Positions 15,367-22,783 of a DNA stretch of 36,213 nt are shown here, piece after piece (the first letter of the stretch is position 1; the number at the start of each line of letters is the position of its first letter). Both the position numbers and the translations under genes were made by a program. The stretch lies in contig JAFGWS010000144.1 of the NCBI GenBank assembly GCA_016937035.1, forward strand, positions 1 through 36,213, written 5' to 3'. The notes under the pieces are model-generated. The model saw only the letters and a list, made by a program, of their open reading frames with translations. It searched no databases and was not told the DNA's origin. This DNA is from Pontiellaceae bacterium (GTDB taxonomy: Bacteria > Verrucomicrobiota > Kiritimatiellia > Kiritimatiellales > Pontiellaceae).

Positions 15367-15423
15367 TGAACCGCTCCTTCGTCGCTATTTCCCTGTCGGG
15401 AAATTATCTGCGCTGCGCTTCGG
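15367..15423 (-). repeat. Palindromic element, copy 3, inside the RHS core
   Basis: Read on the minus strand it starts CCGAAGCGCAGCGCAGATAA, forms ATTTCCC-GACA-GGGAAAT and ends GCGGTTCA, the same framework as 301-356 and 1356-1413. It separates VYSI from YSHSDHRGDV, which normally lie close together in RHS cores, and shifts the frame. Confidence 0.8.
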
Positions 15424-15502
15424 GGCGATGGTCGATTGAGTAGACCCTGGCGCCAATGCCGCCGCCAAGGTCAGGTCCGCGGAGGGACTCTGCGGCGAGG
15501 GT

Positions 15503-15610
15503 GGACGACTGCGGAGAGTCGTCCCTGCCCGTATCGGCGGACGACTGTGGAGAGTCGTCCCTACCCGTATCGGCGGACGACTGCGGAAAGTCGTCCCTAC
15601 TCGCAACGGT
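15503..15610. repeat. Three 36-bp tandem repeats in the RHS core
   Basis: Units start at 15503, 15539 and 15575 and each contains GGACGACT...AGTCGTCC, a hairpin with an eight-pair stem. The third unit is diverged at its end, and a degenerate partial unit may precede the first. They are translated as a 12-residue repeat (DDSPQSSADTGR) in the RHS frame. Confidence 0.85.
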
Positions 15611-15672
15611 GTATTCCTGAGTGGAGAGTCCGCCGTCAAAGACGCAGGCGTGTATTTCGATGGGCGTGTAAT

Positions 15673-15703
15673 CAAAAAAGCGAACCCCCGAGAGAGTTCG
15701 CTT
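15673..15703 (-). terminator. Intrinsic terminator of tRNA-Pro
   Basis: On the minus strand AAGCGAAC...GTTCGCTT (arms at 15696-15703 and 15679-15686) is followed by a run of T. It lies ten bases after the tRNA 3' end. Confidence 0.8.
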
Positions 15704-15713
15704 AAAGAAAGAC

Positions 15714-15790
15714 TGGTCGGGGTGGAGGGATTCGAACCCCCGACCTATTGCTCCCAAAGCAACCGCGCTACCAGACTGCGCTACACCCCG
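15714..15790 (-). tRNA. tRNA-Pro, anticodon UGG
   Basis: The full cloverleaf is visible on the minus strand: acceptor CGGGGTG paired with CACCCCG, D-arm GCGCAGTCTGGTAGCGC, anticodon arm GTTGC-TTTGGGA-GCAAT with anticodon TGG, T-arm GGGGGTTCGAATCCCTC, and an encoded CCA end (15714-15716 by complement). A minus-strand ORF through it is an artefact. An accessory region begins directly beyond its terminator, which makes it a possible integration site, although I found no repeated tRNA end. Confidence 0.97.
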
Positions 15791-15863
15791 TTTCCGTGTT
15801 TCGGAAAGCCGCAAAATATTAAGTATTTGGAGGGCGAAGGCAATCCCTTTTTCCAATCAAGTT

Positions 15864-15891
15864 ACAAAAAAGGCCCGGGGTTCCGGGCCTT
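15864..15891 (-). terminator. Intrinsic terminator of the fabZ-lpxA operon
   Basis: On the minus strand AGGCCCGG-AACC-CCGGGCCT (15871-15890) runs into TTTTTT (15865-15870). It begins seven bases after the lpxA stop codon. Confidence 0.9.
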
Positions 15892-15897
15892 GTCGAT

Positions 15898-16674
15898 TCA
15901 GCGGGCGATTCCTTTTTCAGAGGCGCGGCAGAACTCGAGTAAGTGTTGTATTTCGGCGGTCTGCTCCAGCTCGGTTTCAATTTTATTGAGCGCTTCGGTG
16001 GTGTTTAGATCTTCTTGTCGGTAGAGAATGCGGTAGGCCTCTTTGATGGCCTTTCGGCTCTCGTCCGAAACGCCGTTGCGTTCCATGCCGATCCGGTTAA
16101 AGCTGCGGACCTGAATCGGATCACCGTGGGCAATCATGTAGGGCGGAACATCCTTCGTGATTTTGGACATGGCGCCAATGTAGGCCATGGAGCCGACGCG
16201 CAGGAACTGGACGATCCCGACCGATCCTTCAATGGTTGCCTTGTCTTCGATGACCACATGGCCGGCAATTTGGCACGCATTGACGATGATCACGCCGTTG
16301 CCGATGCGGCAACAGTGAGCAATGTGCGAATAGGCCAGAATGTGGCAGTTATTCCCTACGGTGGTAAAGTCGCCGTCGTTCGTGGCTGCGTTGATGGTGA
16401 CATATTCACGAATCGTGTTGTTGTCGCCGATCTTTACACCGGGCGTTCCTCCTTTAAATTTGAGGTCCTGCGTTTTCCCGCCGAGTACCGCAAACGGGGA
16501 GACGCGGTTGTTTTTCCCCAGCGAGGTTTTGCCCTCAATCACGACATGTGAAATGAGCTCGGTTCCGCTGCCGATAACGGCTTGGGCGCTGACCGTGCAG
16601 TAGGGGCCGATGAGAACGTCGTCAGCAATCTGCGCCCCGTCGGCCACAATGGCGGTTGGGTGTATGGTGGCCAT
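15898..16674 (-). CDS. lpxA: UDP-GlcNAc acyltransferase LpxA
   Basis: First enzyme of lipid A synthesis, adding a 3-hydroxyacyl chain from acyl-ACP to UDP-GlcNAc in the cytoplasm. It is a left-handed beta-helix of hexapeptide repeats (IHPTAIVADGAQIADDVLIG at the start, many [IV]G..N motifs) with the catalytic-histidine region AYSHIAHCCRIGN and the C-terminal helical part AIKEAYRILYRQEDLNT. Length 258 matches the family. The start codon lies two bases after the fabZ stop, so the two genes form an operon. Confidence 0.97.
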   Translation of the reverse strand: MATIHPTAIVADGAQIADDVLIGPYCTVSAQAVIGSGTELISHVVIEGKTSLGKNNRVSPFAVLGGKTQDLKFKGGTPGVKIGDNNTIREYVTINAATNDGDFTTVGNNCHILAYSHIAHCCRIGNGVIIVNACQIAGHVVIEDKATIEGSVGIVQFLRVGSMAYIGAMSKITKDVPPYMIAHGDPIQVRSFNRIGMERNGVSDESRKAIKEAYRILYRQEDLNTTEALNKIETELEQTAEIQHLLEFCRASEKGIAR

Positions 16675-16676
16675 GA

Positions 16677-17117
16677 CTATGCTGCTCCGTAGCCAAACAT
16701 CAGTTCGGCCTCGCTGGCCAGGTCGTCGCCCACGTAGGCTTTGCCGGAAACGGTTGCCATGCGCGAGCGCATGCGGGTGACCTGAATTACCATGCGGAGC
16801 GTATCGCCCGGAACCACTTTGCGGCGGAACTTAGCTTTGTCGATCGACATAAAATAAGCGATGTGCCCTTCCTTGCCGCCCACTTTGTTGAGCAGAATCC
16901 CGGCGACTTGTGCCATCGCTTCGAGCTGCATGACGCCCGGCATGATCGGCTCGTTGGGGAAATGGCCTTGGAAGAAAGGTTCATTAAAGGTCAGGTTTTT
17001 GTAGCCGACAATCCGCTGTTCTTCCACATCCATTTCAATGATGCGGTCCACCAGCATAAACGGATAGCGGTGTGGTAAAATGTTCAGAATATCATTCACA
17101 GTCATGACAGGGGTCAT
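16677..17117 (-). CDS. fabZ: 3-hydroxyacyl-ACP dehydratase FabZ
   Basis: Dehydrates 3-hydroxyacyl-ACP in fatty-acid elongation and competes with LpxA for the same substrate, which explains the frequent pairing of the two genes. Motifs are [33 protein letters not shown] with catalytic H52 and E66, and [14 protein letters not shown]. The real start is ATG 17117 with a GAGGAGAG box (146 residues). The 88-codon upstream extension overlaps the next gene's coding region and is rejected. Confidence 0.96.
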   Translation of the reverse strand: MTPVMTVNDILNILPHRYPFMLVDRIIEMDVEEQRIVGYKNLTFNEPFFQGHFPNEPIMPGVMQLEAMAQVAGILLNKVGGKEGHIAYFMSIDKAKFRRKVVPGDTLRMVIQVTRMRSRMATVSGKAYVGDDLASEAELMFGYGAA

Positions 17118-17166
17118 ATTACTCTCCTCGTTCGTATTGAAATAAAGCGGGAAGCTACGGTTTTCA

Positions 17167-17520
17167 TCAGGTGCGATCAATGTTTTTCTCCTCGGCGCGC
17201 AAGCGGTCCAGTTCGGGGCATCCCTCTGCCACACTCCAGGCAAAGGGAAACGTGCGGCACTGCTCCGGGCGAGCGTCATAGATGGAGCATCGGTTCCCGT
17301 TGAGAAATTCGCAGCTTCCGTCTTCCTGGTCCAGTAGAGCGAGTTGCCGGCGCGAAGGAGCCAGTTGTGTATGCTGGGCAATAAATCGGGCTTCAGACAT
17401 ATTCAGGTGTTGGGCGATGCGGGCGAGATCGTGCTCTTCGAGCAGTACTGAACCGGTCCATCGACAGCAGGTGCCGCAGCCGGAACACACAAAGCGGTCC
17501 AACATTTTCAGCTTGTTCAT
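17167..17520 (-). CDS. CxxCxxCC-type metal-binding protein (YkgJ family)
   Basis: A 117-residue cytoplasmic protein of the YkgJ-like family, described as zinc- or iron-chelating, with unknown biochemical role. The N-terminal CSGCGTCCRW, the middle CEFLNGNRCSIYDARPEQCRTFP and a late GCPE supply the conserved cysteines. It lies 49 bases upstream of fabZ on the same strand and is divergent from the parvulin genes. A regulatory palindrome separates the two directions. Confidence 0.85.
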   Translation of the reverse strand: MNKLKMLDRFVCSGCGTCCRWTGSVLLEEHDLARIAQHLNMSEARFIAQHTQLAPSRRQLALLDQEDGSCEFLNGNRCSIYDARPEQCRTFPFAWSVAEGCPELDRLRAEEKNIDRT

Positions 17521-17540
17521 TGAACATCCTTTCTCTAAAC

Positions 17541-17568
17541 CCGTCTGAATGCGTTGACATTTAGACGG
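17541..17568. promoter_or_regulatory. Inverted repeat over a -35 box in a divergent promoter region
   Basis: CCGTCTGAATG (17541-17551) and CATTTAGACGG (17558-17568) are inverted repeats with one mismatch in eleven. A perfect -35 hexamer TTGACA (17554-17559) lies between and within the arms, pointing towards the parvulin genes; a -10 is not convincing (CATACT at 17580-17585 is 20 bases away). The arrangement fits a repressor-controlled promoter. Confidence 0.45.
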
Positions 17569-17652
17569 CTCTGGAACAACATACTCCCTTTTTACGCATT
17601 TTGGGAGCAGGTGCGGTGTATTAGATGAACCAGTTAGAAAGGATCAAGAACG

Positions 17653-18702
17653 ATGTTCGATAAATTTGAGAACAAGCGGATCATGCTGATTCTGTCCGCT
17701 GCAGCGGCGTTCGCGGTGGCCGGATGTAAACGGGATACAGCAATCGTTCCTGAAGAGGGCAGTGTCGATCTTCAACAGGCGGGAGAAAGTCTTTTTGAAA
17801 AAAGGGTTCCCGAAAACAAAGTAATCTTTACGGTTAATGGGCGGGAGGTTATGAGTAATGATGCCGATCGGCTCTTTGTCCCGTATGCATTGCAGTTGCG
17901 ACAGCTCGAGGAGGCAGGGAACGCTACGTTGGAACAGCTCCAATCATTGGAAACTCAGGCGAAAAATTTGGTGATCAACGATTTGATTCAACAGACATTG
18001 CTTACAGCGGCTGTAGAGGAAGAAGGCGTGACGGTCGATGCTGCTGAGGTGGATAGCGTTATGGATGAGCAAATTGCACAGCTTCCCGAAGGAAAAACCC
18101 TTGAAGAGTTTCTTGCCGATCAGGGGTTGACGATAGAGGATGCGCGCAAGGAGGTTGAATCGAAACTGGCGATTGTGCATCTGCTTGAAAGTAAAGTGGC
18201 GGATGTGACGCCCCAGAGTGCCTATGATGAGCTTGTTCGACCGGGTTCGGTGACGAGCCGTCATATTTTTCTACGGACGAGTTCGCTTGATGAAGAGGCC
18301 AAGGCAGAGAAAAAAGCAGAGCTTGAACGTATTCGGGCGGACATCATTGCCGGAAATATCACTTTTGCCGATGCGGCCAGCATGTATTCTGAAGATCCGG
18401 ACTCCAAAGATAACGGCGGCGAATATGAGAAAGTACTCAAAGGGCAGATGTATCCGGAGCTCGATGCGGCCCTGTTTTCGCAAAAAATCGGAGAAGTCGG
18501 CGAGATTATTGAAACCTCATATGGGTATCATATTCTGACCGTGAGCAAACGCCATTCTCCAAAGTTTTTTGAAGAAATGAGTGATGACGAGCTGGCTGCT
18601 GTTGTTGCGCGGGAAAAAGAGATGATTCTGGATGCGTACATGAAGTCGCTTCTGGAAGGTGTTGACGTTAAGTGGGTTGATTTGATTCCGCCTCAGAGTT
18701 AA
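17653..18702 (+). CDS. Periplasmic lipoprotein peptidyl-prolyl isomerase (SurA/PrsA-like)
   Basis: A folding helper for exported or outer-membrane proteins. The N-terminus ends in a lipobox (FAVAGC), so it is a lipoprotein. Residues about 55-195 form a SurA_N-like helical chaperone domain (VIFTVNGREV, VINDLIQQTLL, EGVTVDAAEVDSVMDEQI). The parvulin domain spans about 198-300 (SRHIFLRT, FADAASMYSEDPDSKDNGGEYE, LDAALFSQKIGEVGEIIETS and GYHILTV). Length is 349. It is followed after 36 bases by a paralogue of the same layout. AAGGAT upstream of ATG 17653 is a modest ribosome binding site. Confidence 0.88.
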   Translation: MFDKFENKRIMLILSAAAAFAVAGCKRDTAIVPEEGSVDLQQAGESLFEKRVPENKVIFTVNGREVMSNDADRLFVPYALQLRQLEEAGNATLEQLQSLETQAKNLVINDLIQQTLLTAAVEEEGVTVDAAEVDSVMDEQIAQLPEGKTLEEFLADQGLTIEDARKEVESKLAIVHLLESKVADVTPQSAYDELVRPGSVTSRHIFLRTSSLDEEAKAEKKAELERIRADIIAGNITFADAASMYSEDPDSKDNGGEYEKVLKGQMYPELDAALFSQKIGEVGEIIETSYGYHILTVSKRHSPKFFEEMSDDELAAVVAREKEMILDAYMKSLLEGVDVKWVDLIPPQS

Positions 18703-18738
18703 GGTGGGCGGGGTGACTAAAAAATGAGAGAGGGTTAT

Positions 18739-19764
18739 ATGCGTATTACCAAGACAATTGTTCTGTCGTCTGTTTTTGTGCTGAGTGGTTTCGGGCTGGC
18801 TCAGGAAATCATTTTGCCCGCGGAGAAGGGAGCGGAAAAGCCGGCAGAAAGTGCTGCTGAAATCGATCTGTTTTCTGCAACGAAGGCCGAAAGTGATGTT
18901 TTCCTTCGTGTGAACGGAAAGGAAATTACTAAAACCGAAGTCATGCAGGAACTTACCCCGCTTCTTGTTCAGCTCCAACAGCTCGTATCCAGCGGAATGG
19001 TTTCGGAAGAACAGGCGAGTGCCTATGTCAATCAGGAGAGAAATCAGATTATTAATGAGATGATTCAGAAAATCGTGTTGGGGAAGGCCGTAGAAGATGA
19101 AGGCATCCAGATTGAATCTTCCGAGGTGGACAAGGAACTCGAGGCTGCGAAAGCCGATCTTCCTGAAGGGGAGACGCTGGAAAGTATACTTGAGATGCAG
19201 GGGATGACGATGGAGGATGCCAAAAAGGAGATCAACCTCCAGATGGCCATTCTGAAGCTGTTTGACAAGAAAACGGAAGGGGTTACGCCTGAGAATGCCT
19301 ATGAAATGTTGGTGAAACCGGGTACCGTAACCGCCAGTCATATTCTGATTGGATTTGAACCGGATGCTTCGGATGAGGTGAAGGCCGAAAAGAAAGCGGA
19401 GCTCAAAAAAATCCGTGACGATATTGTTGCCGAAAAGATTACGTTTTCGGATGCGGCGAAGCAGTATTCGGAAGATCCGGGTTCGAAAGAGGAAGGCGGA
19501 GAATATAAGGATATTGCCAAAGACGACATGGTGCCCGAATTTGATGCCGCCATTTTTTCTCAAAAAATCGATGAAGTTGGCGAAATTATTGAAACCTCAT
19601 TCGGTTACCATATCATCAAGGTGAGCAGCCGCACGCCGGCAGAAAAAAGCTTTGAGGAGATGACGGAAGAGGAGCTTGACGAATTGGTTGTGAAAAGGAA
19701 AAACCGCGTTTTGGGAGAGTATGTTTCGGGTCTGCTGGATCAAGCGAAGATTGAAGAGCTATAA
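18739..19764 (+). CDS. Second periplasmic peptidyl-prolyl isomerase (SurA/PrsA-like)
   Basis: Paralogue of the preceding gene: the parvulin part (TASHILIGFEPDA, FSDAAKQYSEDPGSKEEGGEYK, EFDAAIFSQKIDEVGEIIETSFGYHIIKV) is nearly identical in pattern. Unlike its neighbour it has an ordinary signal peptide (MRITKTIVLSSVFVLSGFGLAQ) without a lipobox cysteine, so it should be soluble in the periplasm. ATG 18739 is preferred over ATG 18724 because GAGGG lies seven bases before it and the signal peptide then has the usual form. A strong terminator follows. Confidence 0.88.
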   Translation: MRITKTIVLSSVFVLSGFGLAQEIILPAEKGAEKPAESAAEIDLFSATKAESDVFLRVNGKEITKTEVMQELTPLLVQLQQLVSSGMVSEEQASAYVNQERNQIINEMIQKIVLGKAVEDEGIQIESSEVDKELEAAKADLPEGETLESILEMQGMTMEDAKKEINLQMAILKLFDKKTEGVTPENAYEMLVKPGTVTASHILIGFEPDASDEVKAEKKAELKKIRDDIVAEKITFSDAAKQYSEDPGSKEEGGEYKDIAKDDMVPEFDAAIFSQKIDEVGEIIETSFGYHIIKVSSRTPAEKSFEEMTEEELDELVVKRKNRVLGEYVSGLLDQAKIEEL

Positions 19765-19793
19765 ATCGGTTTCAATCAGAATGGTTTGAATGG

Positions 19794-19829
19794 AGCATCC
19801 TTTGCCGGTTTCGGCGGGGGTGCTTTTTT
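19794..19829 (+). terminator. Intrinsic terminator after the parvulin pair
   Basis: AGCATCC...GGGTGCT encloses an inner hairpin GCCG-GTTT-CGGC, followed by six T. It starts 30 bases after the stop codon. Confidence 0.85.
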
Positions 19830-19931
19830 GTTTGTGGGTGTGAGGAGTACGTTTCAGCACGTTTGGCTTGATCTGGATGGGGGAAGGGTGTTTCCTCCAT
19901 CGCATAGTGTACCATGGAAAGGAGCAAGAAG

Positions 19932-21041
19932 ATGAGAGAACATTTAATTGCGGCGGTGGTTGTTTTAAGTGTGGCAACGACCCCGGCGTTTGCGACTGAA
20001 GGAATTAACCTCATCGGTATCGGTTCTGTTCAGCAGGGAACGGCCGGTGCCGGCGTTGCTTCTGCTAAAGATTCAACCTGGCTTATTCTGAATCCGGCCG
20101 GGCTGGTAGATATTGTCCCGAGTTTGGATATCTCGATGCAGCTCTTTGCCCCGGTGCGAACGCTGAATTCGCCGGGAACGGGGGTTCAGGAAGACGATTC
20201 AATGTTTTATATTCCTTCAATAAGCACCTCGTTCGGCTGCTGCCAAGGGGAGAACGGTTTTGTCGGTCTGGGCGTTTATGGAACAAGCGGAATGGGCGTC
20301 GACTATGATTCGGGGTTCGCATTGGGTTCGGAGACCGAGCTTTCTGTAGCCAAAATGACAGCGACCTATGCGTATCGTTTCGGCGACAGCGGACTGAGCA
20401 TCGGTGGAGGACCGGTGATGGTGATTTCCCGCCTTCGGACGGATATGATGGGTTCTGATTTTGATTGGGATACGGCCACGGGGGTTGGTGCGATTCTTGG
20501 TGTGAATCAGCGGTTGGGCCGCTTGAATCTGGGCGCCAGCTATATGACTGAACAGAAAATGTCGGAATTTGAGGATTATACCGGATCTGTGATGGGGCCG
20601 AATGCCATTTTTAAAGACTCCCTGAATTTCCCAGAACAGATTGCCGCCGGTCTGGCATTTAATCTGACCGATACGGTTGAGCTGGCGTTGGATTACCATT
20701 GGCTCGGCTGGGGCGACCTCGGTGTATTTGGTTCCGGATTCGGCTGGGATAATCAGCACATTGTTAAGGGTGGGGTCACCTGGGACGTTAATGATGCGTT
20801 GACCCTGCGCAGCGGTATTTCGCATGGCAACTCTCCCATCGACAGTTCGGTGACTTTCGCGAATGCACTCTTCCCGGCGATAATGGAAACACACGCCACA
20901 GTGGGTGCTTCGTACACCGTGAACAATTGGACCGCTCACTTTGCATTTGTTCACGCGTTTGACGAAAGCCGCACGGCGCCCGGGGTGGAGATCTCCATGT
21001 ATCAGAATTCGGTGACAGCGGGGCTGTCCTATCGGTTCTAA
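19932..21041 (+). CDS. FadL/OmpP1/TodX-family outer-membrane protein
   Basis: Probable 14-strand beta-barrel transporter for hydrophobic compounds. After the signal peptide (MREHLIAAVVVLSVATTPAFA) the mature start TEGINLIGIGSVQQGTAGAGVA...AKDSTWLILNPAGL is the FadL-family plug and N-terminal motif; alternating strands follow (for example VELALDYHWLGWGDLGVFG) and the protein ends in a typical barrel terminus (SVTAGLSYRF). Length 369 is slightly below E. coli FadL. ATG 19932 has AAGGAG eight bases upstream; the six-codon extension is rejected because it contains that box. It stands alone between two terminators. Confidence 0.85.
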   Translation: MREHLIAAVVVLSVATTPAFATEGINLIGIGSVQQGTAGAGVASAKDSTWLILNPAGLVDIVPSLDISMQLFAPVRTLNSPGTGVQEDDSMFYIPSISTSFGCCQGENGFVGLGVYGTSGMGVDYDSGFALGSETELSVAKMTATYAYRFGDSGLSIGGGPVMVISRLRTDMMGSDFDWDTATGVGAILGVNQRLGRLNLGASYMTEQKMSEFEDYTGSVMGPNAIFKDSLNFPEQIAAGLAFNLTDTVELALDYHWLGWGDLGVFGSGFGWDNQHIVKGGVTWDVNDALTLRSGISHGNSPIDSSVTFANALFPAIMETHATVGASYTVNNWTAHFAFVHAFDESRTAPGVEISMYQNSVTAGLSYRF

Positions 21042-21062
21042 ACTCCGGAATTGCGAGTAAAT

Positions 21063-21098
21063 GGAGGTCGGCGTGATTCGCCGGCCTCTCTGTTTTTA
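21063..21098 (+). terminator. Intrinsic terminator after the FadL-like gene
   Basis: GAGGTCGGCG-TGATT-CGCCGGCCTC (21064-21088), one G-T pair, followed by TCTGTTTTT. Its tail overlaps the stop codon of convergent ribF. Confidence 0.75.
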
Positions 21099-22019
21099 AG
21101 CAAGGAGGGTTCGGACAGCCTGAAGGTCGGTTTCGATTTGTGCTTTCAGCTGTTCTGCATCTGCGAAGATTTCATCGCCGCGGATATATTCCATGTAGCG
21201 GACTTCGACCCTTTTCCCGTAGAGATCAATATTCTGTTCATTCAGCAGGTAGACTTCGAGCACCTGCGGCTCATTCTGGTGAAAGGTTTCGCGGTGGCCG
21301 ATATAGGCGGCGGCGCGATGCTCGTGCGTCCCGACGAGAAGCTTGGCCGCATAAATACCGCGCGGCGGAAGCATGTCGTTGTCTGGGTCAATATTGGCGG
21401 TGGGATAGCCCAGCTTTCGCCCGATTTTTTTTCCGTGAACGACCGTGCCGACGGTGCTGACCGGCCGGCCCAGCATGGCAGCGGCGTCGTTCATTCGACC
21501 ATTTTTTATGGCTTCGCGAATGCGTGTACTGGAAACACGTTTTCCGTTCCAACAGACCGCCGGGTGCGCGGAGAAAAAGAGATTGAGTTGCCCGCACAGC
21601 TTGGCCAGCAGTTCGGTATTGCCGGAGCGGTTGCGTCCGAAGGACCAGTCTTCACCCACAGAGATGCCCGCCAGATGAGGGATGCGGTTGCAGAGGTTGT
21701 CAAAGAAATCGACAGCTTCTTGCTTTATGAAATCGATGGTGAAGGGCTGGAGAATACAGCCATCTGCGCCCATTTTCTGGAGCTGCTGTACCTGCTGTTC
21801 GGTCGTGAAAATAAGCGACGGCGCTTTTTCGGGAATGAGTACTTTTGCGGGGTGCGGCTCAAAGGTGAAAACCCAGGCTTCCCCGCCGGACGCTTTCGCG
21901 CGGTCGATTGCCACCTGAATAACCGCTGTGTGGCCGATGTGCAATCCGTCGAAGCATCCGGCCGCAAGAAAGACTGGTGCGGTGCTGTTGAAGGCGTCAA
22001 GTGAGTGAATGATTTTCAT
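21096..22019 (-). CDS. ribF: Bifunctional riboflavin kinase/FAD synthetase RibF
   Basis: Makes FMN and then FAD from riboflavin in the cytoplasm. The N-terminal nucleotidyltransferase domain shows GCFDGLHIGHTAVI, FTFEPHP and, later, ISVGEDWSFGRNRSG and SSTRIREAIKNG. The C-terminal kinase domain shows GRKLGYPTANI, PPRGIYAAKL and the acidic VLEVYLLNEQNIDLYGK. Length 307 is normal. Third gene of rbfA-truB-ribF, a common bacterial order. Confidence 0.96.
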   Translation of the reverse strand: MKIIHSLDAFNSTAPVFLAAGCFDGLHIGHTAVIQVAIDRAKASGGEAWVFTFEPHPAKVLIPEKAPSLIFTTEQQVQQLQKMGADGCILQPFTIDFIKQEAVDFFDNLCNRIPHLAGISVGEDWSFGRNRSGNTELLAKLCGQLNLFFSAHPAVCWNGKRVSSTRIREAIKNGRMNDAAAMLGRPVSTVGTVVHGKKIGRKLGYPTANIDPDNDMLPPRGIYAAKLLVGTHEHRAAAYIGHRETFHQNEPQVLEVYLLNEQNIDLYGKRVEVRYMEYIRGDEIFADAEQLKAQIETDLQAVRTLLA

Positions 22020-22039
22020 CGTAATGCGTGAGCAATAAG

Positions 22040-22783
22040 TCAGGGGCTCGTTTGCTGCTGAATCAAGTCGGACAGATGAATGATCTTTTCGCTGATCGTT
22101 TCGCGGTCGCAGGTCAAGATGCTCTCCAGCGAGTGTGCCTGATCAATGGATAATGGGCCCGAGGCGGTACGGCGGAGCGCATCGAGCGAGCCGCCGACGC
22201 CCAAGTCGTTCCCAATGTCGTGCGCTAATGTGCGGACATAGGTGCCTTTGGTGCTCATGACACGAAAGGTGACGAGCGGATGATCATACTTCAGTACCTC
22301 AAAAGAGGAAACGTGAATTCTGCGCGGCTCCCGCTCAATTTCCTGGCCTTTGCGCGCCATTTTATAAAGCGGAACGCCGTCTTTTTTGATGGCGGAAACC
22401 ATGGGCGGAATCTGTTCGATGTCGCCGAGATAGTTTTTGCGGATCACCGCTTCGATCTGTTCGCGGGTAATGTGCGAAGCATCCTTCTCTTCCAACACTT
22501 CGCCGTCGGCATCCTGCGTATTGGTGGTTATGCCGAGGTGCAGGACGCCTTCATAGGTTTTGTCTCCGCCCATAATGCGGTCGGAAAGTTTAGTGCCTTT
22601 TCCGATCAGCAGCACCAGCAGACCCGTGGCCAGCGGATCAAGCGTTCCGCCGTGGCCGACTTTGGTGAATTTAAAAAAGTTGCGGACCTTGACGACCACA
22701 TCGTTGGACGTCCAGTCGGTCGGTTTATCGACCAGCAGGAGGCCGTCGTACGGATCGGGGCCTCTTCGGTTACGCGCTCTCAT
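22040..22783 (-). CDS. truB: tRNA pseudouridine-55 synthase TruB
   Basis: Forms pseudouridine 55 in the T-loop of tRNAs. Motifs are DGLLLVDKPTDWTSNDVV, KVGHGGTLDPLATGLLVL with the catalytic Asp, KTYEGVLHLG, IPPMVSAIKKDGVPLYKMARKG and STKGTYVRTLAHDIG. The real start is probably ATG 22783 (247 residues, MRARNRRGPDPY), which overlaps the end of rbfA by 14 bases; the longer form to 22873 reads through rbfA in another frame. ribF follows after 20 bases. Confidence 0.94.
   Translation of the reverse strand: MRARNRRGPDPYDGLLLVDKPTDWTSNDVVVKVRNFFKFTKVGHGGTLDPLATGLLVLLIGKGTKLSDRIMGGDKTYEGVLHLGITTNTQDADGEVLEEKDASHITREQIEAVIRKNYLGDIEQIPPMVSAIKKDGVPLYKMARKGQEIEREPRRIHVSSFEVLKYDHPLVTFRVMSTKGTYVRTLAHDIGNDLGVGGSLDALRRTASGPLSIDQAHSLESILTCDRETISEKIIHLSDLIQQQTSP

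Larger units (their letters stand above)
14313..15670 (-). pseudogene. RHS-repeat protein, C-terminal fragment with tip domain, frameshifted
   Basis: The C-terminal end of an RHS/YD-repeat protein. Core motifs in order are GPDLGGGIGARVYSI (about 15430-15480), YSHSDHRGDVIARSDDNGSL (about 15275-15335), EAELGLLNEGMRYRDLETG, FLTRDPIRYADGPNIYCYV and the hallmark SFDPLGL. After it follows a tip of about 220 residues (GMGAATYGMAITPSAQEG..., several Gly/Ala-rich hydrophobic stretches) of no family I know. The two core pieces are in different frames; the break falls in a palindromic element (15367-15423). A 36-bp tandem repeat (15503-15610) also interrupts the core. Homology stops at the tRNA-Pro terminator, so the large N-terminal shell is missing. 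A TTG at 15281 could in theory start the intact last part. Confidence 0.75.

Noticed and set aside
15503..15610. CRISPR array
   Set aside because: The units are contiguous 36-bp tandem repeats without unique spacers, and no cas genes are present.
11422..15713. Integrated genomic island with att sites at tRNA-Pro
   Set aside because: There is no integrase and no duplicated tRNA 3' end; the accessory content next to the tRNA is only suggestive.
15404..15856. 150-codon minus-strand ORF through tRNA-Pro
   Set aside because: Its first half is the antisense-style translation of the tRNA and its terminator (VAQSGSAVALGAIGRGFESLH); only the part after about 15670 is RHS sequence.
21051..22004. 317-codon plus-strand ORF opposite ribF
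   Set aside because: It is antisense to a clearly recognised ribF and overlaps the terminator of the preceding gene.
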